Source: Parelaphostrongylus tenuis (Eukaryota; Nematoda; Chromadorea; Rhabditida; Metastrongylidae). Taken from it: a stretch of 64,000 nt of DNA. Each line of letters begins with the position of its first letter. Position 1 is the first letter of the stretch. The notes beneath the pieces are model-generated. The model was not told the DNA's origin. It was given only the letters and a program-made list of their open reading frames with translations, and did no database searches. Below, in pieces: positions 23,475 through 36,249 of the stretch. The stretch spans positions 1 through 64,000 of the forward strand of contig JAHQIW010000766.1 of the NCBI GenBank assembly GCA_019055375.1, in the 5' to 3' direction. The position numbers and the translations under genes were made by a program.

Positions 23475-24035
23475 GTTAGTGTCACTCTGGTGAAAAAGTA
23501 ATTGCGGTATACGCATTGTGCGAATGCGCCATTTGATATTGAGATATGTTCGTGAATCAATATGGCTATGCCTTACATCATTTCAATGCATTTTTTCGTT
23601 TATGTTTTGTTGCTGATGACGCCTTACTTGGTGTTTATTTCATATTTATCTTAGGCTATGGAAAGGATGTTGTGAGGTGCAAAAGTAATTGCGGTTTTCG
23701 ATCGAGAGTTCAAATTGGGCGTAAAGTAGCGAGGGCATTTCGTAACATCATTAATGCATTTATTTACCCCAGAAACTGCCATCATATGTACACAGCAATG
23801 GTAGTCAATAAAGGAGACAAGTACGCTGAAGATGAGGAACGCAGTGGGTGGTCATGGGAAGTCATCAGAAGTCGTGGGAAAAGCAACAATCGAGAATATT
23901 CACCTTAAACTGCGTGAGATGTTGCAAATAAACTCTGTGTTGATCTGCCATTCCGCCATTTGAAGCAAATTACAAAAGTAATCGCGGTTTCAGTAAGGTC
24001 TGAAACCAGAGTTGCTTCGCACCAACCTAATAGCA
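23475..24035 (+). mobile_element. Mariner element with internal deletion, keeping the DNA-binding domain
   Basis: GAGGTGCAAAAGTAATTGCG near 23674 and the inverted, decayed TTGCTTCGCACCAACCTAA near 24012-24030 are mariner termini of the type found in Hsmar1/MADE1. Between them the plus strand encodes VQIGRKVARAFRNIINAF, then GDKYAEDEERSGWSWEV, then (frameshifted) VDLPFRHLKQITKV. This follows the order of the mariner N-terminal helix-turn-helix region. The catalytic domain is absent. An extra terminus-like motif (AAAAAGTAATTGCGGTATAC) at 23493 and a third at 23973 suggest nested or rearranged copies. Confidence 0.75.
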
Positions 24036-27000
24036 AATCGGCTTTAAAAGCTTCCACTGATAACGTCGCTGTATGACTCAACTTTTCTGAAAAAAAAACT
24101 TGAATGCTATGCTTTTTTTGCCTTAACCAGATTATTTTTGAGTAGAGTATCAGAGCCGTTTGAGGGAAAAGCACTGATTTTATAGGTGCCCGCAAGTCAC
24201 TGCTTCAATTGAATGCGCATTCGATTATCTCTGTGAAGTATAAGGAGTTGATTATATACCGCATCCTCAACGGATTGATCATTAACGCATACTTTACGCT
24301 TCCTCCATGATAATTCCATACTCAAATCGCAATGTGATAAAGAATTTTCTATCTACTGTTTCATATAGCGTGATATGTTATTGAACAACGTCAAAGGTGA
24401 CGTCGCTTTAACAGAAAGTATTCTAATTGCTCCTAAAATGTAGAATAACAATTTTGATTAAGTAATAATCATTCTCTAAGAATATTCACGGCTTGAACAG
24501 GATGTAGCTCATTTGGTCACATCTCTTGTGGGCGAAGTTTATTTATCAGATCGCCAATCTTCTATCACAAATGCATACTCTTCATGTTATCACAAAAATG
24601 AAGTCACTAAAGACCGTGAAATAGGCTGCGCAAAAGTTTACTGTGACGCAATTTGTGCTGCAGCCATTCTGTCTAAATTTTTCAAGTGTAGTTATTCAGT
24701 TGAAAGTGGGACAATCCGGATAAGCGTCGCGATGTTGATGACGATATTTTAGTCAGAAACTTTAGAAAAGTACGTCATGTATGCGACGTGTAAACACAGA
24801 TAAACACTACTAAGCTTCGTAATCGAACACATGAAAACAAGAGAGCATTATGCGCATTTCATCTTTTAGAAAACACATCTTACGTGAACGTCCGAATGGT
24901 CTGAAACTGTCGTCTCGGGAAGATTTTCTTTGCTTATAAATTCGGCAAGCTGCACTACGGTTTTCTGAAGCTCTCATCAGCGTGTACGGATGGAAGTACT
25001 TTTGCAAATCGACGAGCGGATTAGGAATGAATTTTTTAGAGAAACTTAATTTAGTCACTCACAAAGTCTTGAAAGTTTCAAGGAATGTCCAGTATCTTGC
25101 TGTAATTAATCCAACTGTTATTTAGTATCCGTTGAGCATCCAATCAATCTTGAGCAGTGAGAGAACATTTTGTGAATCATTATGAGTCTCAAGCACTTTC
25201 GACGAATCAAGAAATTTTTGGGGGATACACAACTATGAAACTTTAGAACTCCAAGGAGCTTTTGATGGAGAGCAAAACTGAGAATATGCTAGAACCCATT
25301 GAAATAGTTAAGAAAAATCTCGTAAAAATATTCGTTTACAACATGGATAGACCTATGGTCAAACTGTTAATGAAAGCATTTGGTTAATGTTGCTTAAGGA
25401 CTAGAGCTTACATTACTTTTTCGTCACGATTCGTAAGCGGAAAGAAGAAAAAACTGCTTCGTGGATTAAATAGCCGCAGATAAAAAGTTAGAATTGAACT
25501 AATCTTCTTCAGTGAGAATCTATAAGATTACGAACGAAACCGGTTGATTATCGAAGCAGAACTGAGCATTTGAACTCAAATAAGCAGAATGTGACCTTGA
25601 GTTTTTGAACACATTCCATACTTCCTCGAACTTGCTCAGTTTAGATAGTGTGCGGTCACTTGAAATTATCACGCCAGGCAATTATTAGAGTGGATGAACG
25701 TGAACGAAACCAGATAGCCTACGTCAGGAGTTACTAGAAACTGATAGTCAATCAGGCAGCTATCGGAATCGGAGGCTAAAAAATGTGCGTTGAATCAAGA
25801 GAGAAAATTAGAAGTGAAACATAATCAAAAAAGTACTTAGCTGGAAGTTCCTTAAACTATTCAGGTCTACAAATATGGATAGGAATGAGATAAAAATTTC
25901 TTGAGAGGTGCGAAATGTGTGGAAAACTGAAGAAAATTACGCAAATAGAGAGAAATGTTCGTGTAGAAGAACGGAAGAAAAAGCAAAATTGTACTCGAAA
26001 GCAGCAGGTCAGAGGGAGGCAAAGGATAACGTACGATGAGAATGAAATAATTAACGATAGTACTGTGTGGTAAGACGCTATCGCAATGGTGTAATTGAAC
26101 AAAATAAACAAATCAATTCTTAAAAAACCATCCGATACGGATGTTTGACGTCGGCTGATGTTACGCTTAACGTGGGATTTTATCTGATCGCCCATAGGTG
26201 GCATTAAAAACCGGTGGCGGAGGACGGGCGGTGAAACTGATTTCGTCGACTGGTAGCACCGATTGATACAGAGTGTTGTCCAAGCACATCTCTATGAATG
26301 GAAATTCAGGTCTTTCTCCAGATTATCCTCGCAATCGACAGAATTGATAGAGACTTTGTCATTTATCTATGTTACGCTGCATTTTCTATTCAAACAATAA
26401 TGCCACTGAGAGAAATTCGCATTTTGAAGTTTAGGTAAGCGCAAATTAAAGCGAAAAATCATCGTAATCAATGTAAGCAACTCGCAAGGTACAAAACTTT
26501 CTCCATTCTACAAAGTACGGGCATTGTTAGTGGTAATGAGTTCGGAAGAGTATAGTGCGATTGTCACAAGACTCCAGAGAAAGGGAGTTGTGTTCGATCA
26601 AAAATTAACAGTAAAATGGAAATTCTTTGAGGAGGAACGCGATACTCCACAAACAATGATTATTCAAGTGTTCAAATGAATATATTGTTGAGCTAACAAC
26701 TGTATACACAAATCAAACATGGATATAGGCTTTTTTTTGTTTACGCCACTACTGTATTAGAATCATAAGAACATCAAATGCCAAGTCTTGACGTCATCAG
26801 TATTGAATATTCAAAGAATAGACAAGATATAGCTACATTTGAACAGCTAACGAGCTCTGATTCAGCTATTATTATTCCAGAAACGTACATGAAATCGAAA
26901 AAAATCAACATTCGAATAAAATTGCCTGATTTCCTACCATATCATGAACGCGGCAAAAAAATCAACTATAAAAACCATTAATCAATCAATTCATTTTCTT

Positions 27001-27500
27001 TAGCATTTTTAGTGCCCTAAACTATAAATTCTGAAGTACAGGAAATACAACATGATATAATGACCAAGTCAGATAGAGATATATTAAGTTATCCATAACA
27101 TTTCTTGGAAAAATGTAGAACCAATTAGACGCTAGCGCATGCTAGAATATTCTTGAAGCTTCCACTGAGGCGACATCTGCCACTATTTTGCATATGTTTT
27201 CATACCAAGAACAATCAAATATACGCCTCAAAAGCGCCATCGTTCATCACATGTTGATCTATGATGTCCTGATGGTCTAAACGCCTTAGATTCATGACAG
27301 AATTTCCAAAATAGATGTCACAAGATCGCAAACTCCGAACTACAAATCAAGAAAAAGTCTTCGAAGCGCCGTTATGACGAAGCCACACATCACCATTTAT
27401 GAATTGTTCACAACGCTTTGCTTACTCAGTCAACTAAGTCGAGAAGAGTGAATAAAACTTTGATTTGACACAAACTCCCTATAGGCTCTGGCATTGAAAT
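24036..27500. other. No certain gene
   Basis: Weak minus-strand candidates are YFHPYTLMRASENRSAACRI (25000-24935, after GAGAGCTTCAG) and an ATG-led frame MPPMGDQIKSHVKRNISRRQ at 26204. The plus strand has a 67-codon open frame at 26778-26981. None has a confirmed splice partner. Confidence 0.3.
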
Positions 27501-27510
27501 AACTCACTCC

Positions 27511-27705
27511 TCAGTGCTTCGAACCACTTCTTTTCTTGAGCATAGAAATAACTTCGTAGAAGAGAATTGCTATTAGGAAAAGAAGAACTGTAAGCCAATC
27601 ATGTCCACAAGGTCCTTTTGTTATATAAGGTGCGAGGTATTTCCAATAATCCTTCACTATAGCTAGCATTTCAACGCTTTCACCTTCATTAAACCCACAC
27701 TTCAT
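27511..27705 (-). CDS. Candidate terminal exon with a transmembrane segment
   Basis: A minus-strand frame of 64 codons plus stop starts right after a TTTGATTAG acceptor. It contains YWKYLAPYITKGPCGHDW, then a hydrophobic stretch LTVLLFLIAILFYEVISML, and ends KKRSGSKH. One membrane helix followed by a short basic tail is typical of a type I or tail-anchored protein end. It could also be a short complete ORF because it begins with ATG. The family is not recognised. Confidence 0.35.
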   Translation of the reverse strand: MKCGFNEGESVEMLAIVKDYWKYLAPYITKGPCGHDWLTVLLFLIAILFYEVISMLKKRSGSKH

Positions 27706-28514
27706 CTAATCAAATGTCTACAGCGATTGATATTTGTGATGTATACTACTCATGGCCGCTCCAATGGGACATAGCTAAGTTGAATACCTCACCGCTTTCA
27801 AAACTATTGTACAACTAGAAGTTCCGAAAGACTCTTGATTTTGACACAAAGACTTTCTGCTACACATGATGAAACTGAAAAACGAACGATGCTCTTTGTT
27901 CTCGTTAAAGAGGTCTTAAACATGTTTTCGGCTACCGTGAGCACCTTCAACTAGCCGCTACATCCGTCGGCATATTGTCTTATTGTTACCAAAGTTGGCT
28001 CGTACGATTAAAGAAGAACGTTTCCATATTCAAAAATAATAAAATTTGCACATTTCACGAATACGTTGAACAATTACTCTTCTCCTAACATATTCTCTGC
28101 ATAGCCTTCCAATTAACATTTATACGCCCCTTAAGGATCTTATCACTTTCGGGTCAGGGCTCTAACAATCACTCACAATAGAGACATAATCATAGCATAT
28201 CAGATGCTACAATGCAGGGCTTAACGTGGGGCGTGGGCCACTGACGAAGAGGGCGAGACCTCCGGAACACGTGTATGGCTCTGGTGTAAGAATCTAGTTA
28301 AGGCTTTTGACATTCTCGAAAATTTCAAAGACATGAATCATACCACCGATTCATAATTTCAAATTTGTGAAAGAAGTGTGATGCTCTTCTACTCTCTCGT
28401 TATGACAATGTGGTCTTCCAAAAATGGTAACATTTTCATAGTTATACTAACTTTCACATTCTCATACTAGCAAAATTCAAAAAGTTGCAGCTACAAATTC
28501 AATTACTGCAAAGT

Positions 28515-28690
28515 AAGAACTTTGTGCAAAACGAGCGTCGGTGGTGCAACGGTTTAGCACATGCTCCGGAAAGAGTAAGATCTGGATTCGAATCCCGGTT
28601 GTCGCAAACGTTTTTGCACACCACTCTACATCTTTGGGTTTATTGGAAACATCATAACACAGCAACAGGCGGTAGAATAAAAATGATTTT
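28515..28690 (+). mobile_element. tRNA-headed SINE, family F1, copy 3 (best preserved)
   Basis: The head at 28535-28606 has A box GGTGGTGCAACGGTTTAGCA and B box GGATTCGAATCC (28584-28595). The tail TTTGCACACCACTCTACATC, then AACATCATAACACAGCAACA, is shared with the two copies at 2.6-3.1 kb. Confidence 0.8.
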
Positions 28691-31600
28691 CAAGTGATAA
28701 GGACTTTGATTCAACTAAGATGAAACTGCAGTGATAAAATTATTGAACTGCCGTTTACAAACTATTACTTTTCATAGTTAGTCTAGCGACGAGCATCGCA
28801 ATGATGGTGATGCTCGTCACGAACACGGTGCTGCTTCGACCCGTTGCGGGCTCGTTAAACCTCTCAATTTCCGCGGGTAAGCATTTAGTGTTATACTTGC
28901 TTAAGAGCACCTCACTAATGGCAGTCTAAGAGGAGACGCTCTGGCAAGGTTATCCAAGGAAAGTCAGCGAAAAAAGTCTAGATCAATATTAAACGACATT
29001 CCTAGAGAAAGCTAGCAAAACTCTTCAAACAGTAACCGAACCCACAAGTGAATCGAAGACTTTCTTGGATGATAACTGCAAGAAAATCAATCAAGTGCAA
29101 GAAGCAGTGGGATTCACAAAGCAGATGTGAAGCTGTGTAGTGTGAATAAGTACCAAAAGAGCTTTGAGATCAAATAACGCACTAAAGCTCGTATGTAATT
29201 GGAAAATCTCTAATTTCTCACTATGATCAAAGAAAAAGCTTTTGATCAACCAGTTAGACTAACCGCTGCACAATAAAATATGAGCGCAGACAATAGGAAT
29301 ATGCCAAAAAATCTTAAGCAGTGAAACTGATGAAGGAGCTAGTACACAATAGATTTTCCTCTGGTAGTAGCAGTGAGATGCGAAGATTAGAAGCATAGCA
29401 GATCAAACAGTTTTGGCACTATTTTCTATGAAACATGCTAAAGGGATGAAAGAAGTTATAAAAAAAACTAACTTATCATTAGTTTCAAAGTGAAATATTC
29501 GAAGAAGTGACTAAGTTGAAGTTGTTCTCGCTTAGAGAGGGAGAAAATTATATTATTTTCGTTACAACAGGCATTCTTGTTCAATTTCATTTTCTGAGAA
29601 AAAGCCAGAATATTAGTATTTGAAGAGTGAGATAAAAAATAATAGAGTTAGCAAAAATAGAAGAATTCGTTAGTCGTGATGTTGATGATGATCGGACTTG
29701 CATTTATTTCGATAAATCACAGACCGTCGCGATAACGAACGTAGCTGCTACTGCTGCTAGCAGTTGTTCTCCGACCGACTGGTTTCGATATTAACGGCCG
29801 AATTTATCGGTTGCGATTTCACTTTCAACTAAACAAAAACCTCCAACACTCGCTGTAGACATCAAATTATCGCCGATTAGGAATAAATGGACGAGAAAAA
29901 CGCTGCGACAGCGCTTAGGTAGCCATTTCGTCGTATATGACAAGGCTACTCTTTTCACAAGTTCCACGAAAAATTTCCAATAAACATTAAAATAGCTGCC
30001 AGAAAGTTTCGCTCTAATTGGTTGCCAACTTTCGTACATAGCGCAGTGGTTAGAGGTGCCTTGGACGTAGATGATCGCTTGCCCTATTACTGCACGCGGA
30101 TTTACTACTTCGTCTTTCTGTGGGATCGCCAAATTCGTATAAAATTTCGCAGGGAACTTAGAAATGAGGGCTTAATTTGACGATAGACTGCATAAGTGAC
30201 TCGGAAGCGAGAAATGCATTTATTCGTTTCTTCGTAACCTAAAGAGGTCGTAATATTCTTATGTCTTTTCTGACGTGCAACTTATGCATACTACATTATC
30301 ATAATGCTTTATCCGGATGTTTTGTTCTGCTTGAAGTAAGGTAAGATAAATGCTAGTGAAATACTTTATTTGGTGTGGTGGTAGGCAACACCTACCCAAT
30401 AGAAATTTCTCTTCCTCAACGACGATGAGAAACTTTGAGAAACCTGATCATCATTTCATGATTTCTAGTTGTTCAGTTAGCGATTCATGCATCAGAGCGA
30501 ATCCAGTTCTTTCGTGTTGAGTGGTTGACCTTCGACATAATGTATTGTTCCAATTTGTTATTTGAACTCACTACGCGACATCTTTGAGTCACAAAACGTC
30601 GAAGAGAGATCAGAATCTCAGATAATCTTTTAATGTTTTATGTGGTAAATGGCTTCATTCATGTTTTATTAATATCACAACATTACAGAATGAGAGCACT
30701 GAAGTTGAAATACACAGTGTAGGGCTAGGTCATTTTCGTCTCTTCTGTTCATTCCCTGACGAGCTCATGAGATCGGCTTAGTTCTGCTAAATCATCAGTC
30801 ATGCCAATTTATCGTTTCCATGGACACGCTCATCGAGAAAAAGTTTAGAGTGCTGACCTTGATTCTTGCTGATTATACGTTAAGAATAGTGATGATGAAG
30901 TCATGAACAAATAAGAATCAGGAAAAACAATCATCTTTCGAAGCATATGATGTGATTTCTAGGAGCGCCACATTCAGTTTATGCATCAGACTTGAAAACG
31001 CTTCTGAGAGCTCAGAATCACGCTTTTTTTTACCATTTCACTTATGTAATATGTGTAAAATGCAGCCACAGCAAAAAAGCCAAGCATTCGATGACGTTTA
31101 TAACCAAAGAATCTGTGGCGCTATTTGCTGTTCATAATGCTGCGAAGTGGTTACAGGAGTTTGGGTGAAGTGAAGCAGTTGAGAAGGATAATCCAGTCCA
31201 CCCTCAAACTATCGAGTAAAGCCTATTTTGAGCCGTCATTTACACTTACCACAAAACATTTTGAATCAGAAATAGATAAGAATATAGAGAAGTCAACTCT
31301 AAAAGAAACATTATCTATGAAGAAAAAAGCACAATCACAGCATTTTGAATCCGTATTTAAACCCGTCATTATATGTCGCCAATCAATGACGAGTTTATTG
31401 TCGCACGAAGTTCTGACGAGTTTTATTATCGCACGAAGTTCTCCTCCCTCCAATCACACCGTATTTACTGCCTCAATAATTCAGTGGTTCACAGCAGGGT
31501 CACCGATGTTGTGAAGTTGTTTACCATCACTCAGAACCTTGACCAAGAGTAAACAAATAACAAAACTCTCATTGTGCAACAACTGCGAATTTTGGCCTCC

Positions 31601-31870
31601 TTGTTTAGTTTCAAGGACGATTTGCTAGAGGCAGTTTTGACCTTGAGAAGGTTTTTGAAGGGTTTTTCGTACAGAAAATTGCGGACATCCTTGAACAAAT
31701 GGTAGATGATAAGTGAAAGATCTCACCAGAGTAATGGATGATATGACTCCGTCAAACGGCTTGTTTACCTTGCAGCGTCGGTGATGCGACTTTTAGCCAA
31801 GTTCGTGTAGCATCCACTTCTCGGAGTTCTTCCACTTTGGAATTTTTTCTTAGATGACTCGAAAAATTGG
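28691..31870. other. No certain gene; repeats and unassigned sequence
   Basis: A tRNA-like A box (TAGCGCAGTGGTTAGAGGTG) lies at 30040-30059 inside a minus-strand open frame, so that frame is probably repeat-derived. Nothing else is recognised. Confidence 0.35.
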
Positions 31871-31879
31871 ATGTCTACA

Positions 31880-32650
31880 CTGAGTTTTAGTAAGTTTCCG
31901 GAGCAGGTTCATGTAAATATGATCACACTGAAGACTTTGATACATGCCATCAATAGCAGAAGGACTTTCGCTGTCTATCTCGTCCTCAAGAACGAATTTC
32001 CTACGATTATAAATTTACCTTACCAAAGTGCAGCGTGCATTCGCTTATATTTCCTTAGCACCAAACCTCATTATTTTTTCACGCGGTTTGCGGTGCACCA
32101 CGACCAACATTGAATTTGCAATAGCAAATTTACCGAGTTTGCCGATTTGATTCAATCATATAACGTCTAAAATTTCTCAAAAACTACAACTTGAACCAGA
32201 CAACATTATGCTTATCGAAAATGCGTAAGGTAAGCTTTCTAATGATGTGCATTATACAATACTTTGGAAAAATGCCGTCAAATCAAACGTACGAAAAAAC
32301 AAAACTGAGTGGTATGTTAAATTGTGAGCAGAGTAAAGAGTGGTGCAACAGAGAAGTGATCACGATCAGCCTACATATTAAGTGATCAAAAATAATACTG
32401 AGATCCTATTACGATTCCTCATGAGAACGAGCTATTTATGTAACAACTACCAACTCATGTAAAAACAAATCGACAATATCAGCAGATGACATAGTCTACA
32501 GCGCTCAGATTCAGCTCAGAATCTGACAGCGTGTCAGAGGCAAATTGAAGTCGTCACGGATGTGTTGTTAAAAGAGTGATTCGTGATGCGTTAAATTCTC
32601 ATCGAGAATGCGCTGGAATGTTAGAATGTTAGAATCAATGTGAGAAAGAG
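31880..32650 (+). mobile_element. Heavily decayed RTE reverse transcriptase
   Basis: LKTLIHAINSRRTFAVYLVL then KNEF aligns by pattern with the RTE block ITRLIEALREYKQPLCLTFI then DLKKAF. SADDIVYSAQ near 32480 sits where FADDI is expected. Confidence 0.4.
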
Positions 32651-33289
32651 GACCACTAAGCTCAAAAACGCCAGCATAGCTTTGAGACTACAGGATTAGA
32701 GTTCTAAACACTTTATTTTGGACGAATTTTCTTAATTTAGATTACTTTCATTTCCGTAGAGATCGTCATAACGGTTGTCGGAACAATCACTTCATTATCT
32801 TTTCGTCATTTATTATCGAAGCAATTATTTCAATATAGAATTGTTACACAACATTAATTTATGATAAAAATTGAGTTCGCACACACTAGATGTCAAAATT
32901 TTATCCAGCCTTGAGGATTATGTGAGACGATCTGCCTCGAATAGTGAAGTCACATCCATTTGCCCTGCATATCTCCTGGTTGTTTCATCGAGCAACTTGG
33001 CTTGGCACTGGTAAAGCCTCTGTGCAACCCCATTGCCCTTTTGAGGATTCATTAATTTCGATTGCTTGAAGGGTATGAGAACAAAACATATTTTGGACGA
33101 ATTTCGCTATTTCCTTCTATTTAGAGACAAGACACCAATAATTAGGTGCCCAATATATGTTGTTATGAGAGTGTCTTACCCATTGTTGAGCTTCCAAATG
33201 GAAGTCTTGAGTTTCTCTTGCCTAATTCACTCTGAAAGTACAGCTATCTTCAGTATTTCCAAAAATAGCGTGAATCCCATAAATGCAGA

Positions 33290-33390
33290 ACCTTTTGGGG
33301 ACCGTCGTTGATAACAGGCGGCGTCGCGCTGGTTTCGCACGCGGCAGTCGGCTCCATCAACATTGCAGATGGAGCATACAACTTTCACAA
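33290..33390 (-). other. Weak cysteine-rich exon candidate
   Basis: The minus strand reads CSICNVDGADCRVRNQRDAA then CYQRRSPK, followed by AAAAG|GTTCTG. The acceptor side is poor. Confidence 0.2.
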
Positions 33391-33692
33391 TATAGGTTTT
33401 GTAGAGAATTCAGACTTTTATCGCCATCGAAAAAAATTTTGTCATCACTGACAAATAGGACATTGATTAAGAACTGTAAAAATATTGTTTTAATTACTTA
33501 ATTGGATTACTAGGACGGTCCGTCTTCATTAGCTCTATGGACCCCAGCGCATATTCCATTCTTCCCTTTGTTGCGCGAAACTCGTACATGAGGCTGGTCT
33601 AATTTGTGCATGACGGCTGATGCGAGTGTTGTACCATGATCTGAAATTATCGGCGTGCAAGTACAGCTGCTTAATCCTTTCAACGAACACTT

Positions 33693-33707
33693 CCCCCCCC
33701 CCCCCCC
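33693..33707 (+). repeat. Poly-C run (15 C)
   Basis: Fifteen consecutive C in an AT-rich context. The length may be unreliable in assembly. Confidence 0.95.
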
Positions 33708-34189
33708 AACGTGTATCTTCTCAAATTATGACCAGCCCATCCGTATTTCGCTGTAGATGTGTAGACCACTGGGTCACGAAGATGGGATAGACTTCGACGA
33801 TCTTGAAGATTTTTGCTAAAACATTCCAAAGCAATTGCAAAAGAACACTGCAGATTGTGATGCGTTACAACTTCATCGATTACTCGGCGCAATTTTTTAT
33901 CAACATTTGACTCTAGAAGTCAAGACTTTTAAGAAGTTAGCAATGAGGCTTTGTTCCATTGCCTTATGGTTCTTATATGTCCACTTATATTCAGATATGA
34001 ACATTATTCATCGCTGCAACCTTCGTCACTGTTATGGTCTCATGCGCTATTATCAATTCTTCTTCATAAACCTCGGTTCTTCTCAATTATCTGGGGACAA
34101 ATGAATATTCAATCCCTTTCGCTGACCAAGAACTTTTCATAATGATATCACTATCATTCGAAAGCTTAAGTGCCTGGTTAACGCGGTAC

Positions 34190-34870
34190 ATGGCGCTTTT
34201 CGAAAAAGGCTTTTTCTAACTCTTTAAGAAAAGAAAAACATTTGCATTTCACACACGTATTTTCCTCGTAAGACAGAGCTCTTTCTTTGGACTATTAGTA
34301 ATTTCTTGATAGCGTAAGATTTAGATATTCCAAATCTGGGTTTATTCTGGAAGGACCGTTGCGCTCTGCAGTGCAGGAGAAAAAATTAGATTAATTCAAA
34401 TACACGAGCATGGGCATTTTGGCTACTCCATGAAGTGGGGAGGGTGGGGGCCGAGCGGAGCGCAGGGCAGATGTGGCGAAATCAACACGGCCGCCGATCC
34501 ATTGGGTCTTCGGCGGGTTACACGGAACTGCGATTTTTGTTGCTAAATTAGGAAATATGTGTACGGATTGATGAAAACTCCAGATTAAACGTTTAACTCT
34601 GATACTAAAGGATTTCCTCTACACGTCATATACTTTTCGTGCTTCCACTGAAGTAATAGTTGAACTGTACTGCCGATGTAAAACATGATTCCATTATTAA
34701 TTTGACAGCGTTTTGAAAGAGTGTTTTGGAAAACTGGTCATGCTTTGCGTCAGCCAGAGAATCAAATTTCGAATTATTACTAACACCCTTATGAAAAGTT
34801 CTTGCGCAGCGAATGGGGCCGAATATTTGTTTACCTCAGATTACCAAAATCTACACTAACCTCTTTCAGG
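34190..34870. repeat. Repeat family D, copy
   Basis: TTTCACACACGTATTTTCCT then GACAGAGCTCTTTCTTTGGA, later TACACGTCATATACTTTTCG, and finally CAGCGAATGGGGCC, occur in the same order as at 47270-47930. A GC-rich island (GGGAGGGTGGGGGCCGAGCG) sits in the middle. Confidence 0.7.
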
Positions 34871-34925
34871 AGCAAGCTTAGCAGGAAAATAACCATTTGT
34901 TCAGCTATCGAGGAATATCAATAAT

Positions 34926-35276
34926 CTAGTGGAAAAGATCAACTGTGAGAGGAGACAAAATCAACACTAGTACATTTCCCATAATGCAAATGCACGCTAC
35001 AAAATCTGCATTCAATAGTAGGAATTTTAAGAAAAGTGGACGATCTTTCCACTGAAAATACGTTTATATAAGTTCGTTCAATAACAATCCATTCGTTGTA
35101 GTGGTGAAGCGTCGTTATAGTTAAAATTTCACTAGGTAATACAAAAAATCCTTTATGAATTTCGAACAACGCACTCAAAAAGCAAAACGGTTTCTCGGAT
35201 GGTAGACCATAATATGGAGCTCGTTCAACAAATCAAGCTTAGTGTCAAAAATCGCACTTCTTAAGCTATCAAATGA
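34926..35276 (-). CDS. Two candidate exons of an unknown minus-strand gene
   Basis: Segment 35276-35175 follows a CATATTCTTGCAG acceptor and reads SFDSLRSAIFDTKLDLLNEL then HIMVYHPRNRFAF, stop. Segment 35051-34926 follows ACGTATTTTCAG and reads WKDRPLFLKFLLLNADFVAC then ICIMGNVLVLILSPLT, with a clear hydrophobic helix. Both acceptors are strong. How the two join is unclear, because no good donor lies between them, and no family is recognised. Confidence 0.25.
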
Positions 35277-35950
35277 CTGCAAGAATATGGACGAAAAAAA
35301 GAAGCAAATGTTATATCAGCCGGAGAAATGTGTCTTTTCACAACTGTATGGTTTTCTCGTTGAAACGTAGAAAATTTTGGACAATTCGCCGTTTTTTTTT
35401 TTGCTAGAATTAATTTTACTTAAGTCCCTCGTGTAATATTCCATGACTTGTCGATGATAATGTTGCCTCAAACCCCAACTTATCAATTAACTTCCCATAA
35501 TTCATTGTGGCGTGCGCTAATATCAATTACTTATCATGTGGCGCAGCGGCGATGCATTAAATTTTGTGATTTTAGTCTACATCTGTTATGCTTTTTACTG
35601 GTTGGTCACGAATAAAAACGCAATAGATTCAGTCCTGAGCAATTCTTTATTTATATTGGCTTTGACAAAAACGTGCCCACGAGTGGCTTTACTGATTCGA
35701 CAGTAACATAGGTTTATTATCAAATTGGCATCTCGAACTACATATCAGCCTGTGATCTTGAACTAGGATTGATCCCGCTTTTACACCGCAATTCGATATC
35801 TGGAAGCGCCAGATTACTCCTATGTCGTTAAAGATGATTTCGGTTCCACTAACTAATAGCGGGTACCGTTTACTAATCAGATTGAAAAGATTGCAAATTC
35901 CATCACATTTGATCAGAGCACTTCAAACAACGATTTGAGTAGGTTCGTTG

Positions 35951-36245
35951 TCACCTGTATCACCTATCGTCTCGTTGGTCGTCGACTGACTCAAGCGGGC
36001 ACCAGCAGTAATGCCATTTCTCCTGTCGTGTGCGAGAGTAGCTCAGTTGGTCCTCCTCGCTGTGGAAATCGTTGAGCTTCATATATTTCTTTTAGGCTTT
36101 TGTAAATAAATCAGACCATCGAGTAATGGTCTTTCTATGGGCGCTTAACATTCCGAGGAATTCACTCGGTAAGGACTGTCGTCCATCAGTTGTCGTTAAG
36201 ACGCATTACGTGTCTGGCCCACCTTGTTTTGAATAGTGGCGTTAG
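35951..36245 (-). mobile_element. 5'-truncated RTE copy
   Basis: TCACCTGTATCACCTATCGT at the left is the complement of the RTE 3' end. The rest matches the C-terminal region (TTTCCTCGG-type blocks and the GTGGGCCAGACACGTAATGC segment) of the copy at 1-2484. Confidence 0.8.
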
Positions 36246-36249
36246 GTTC

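Noticed and set aside
29791..30132. 113-codon minus-strand ORF
   Set aside because: It includes a tRNA-like A box on the opposite strand and lacks splice or family support, so it is probably repeat-derived.
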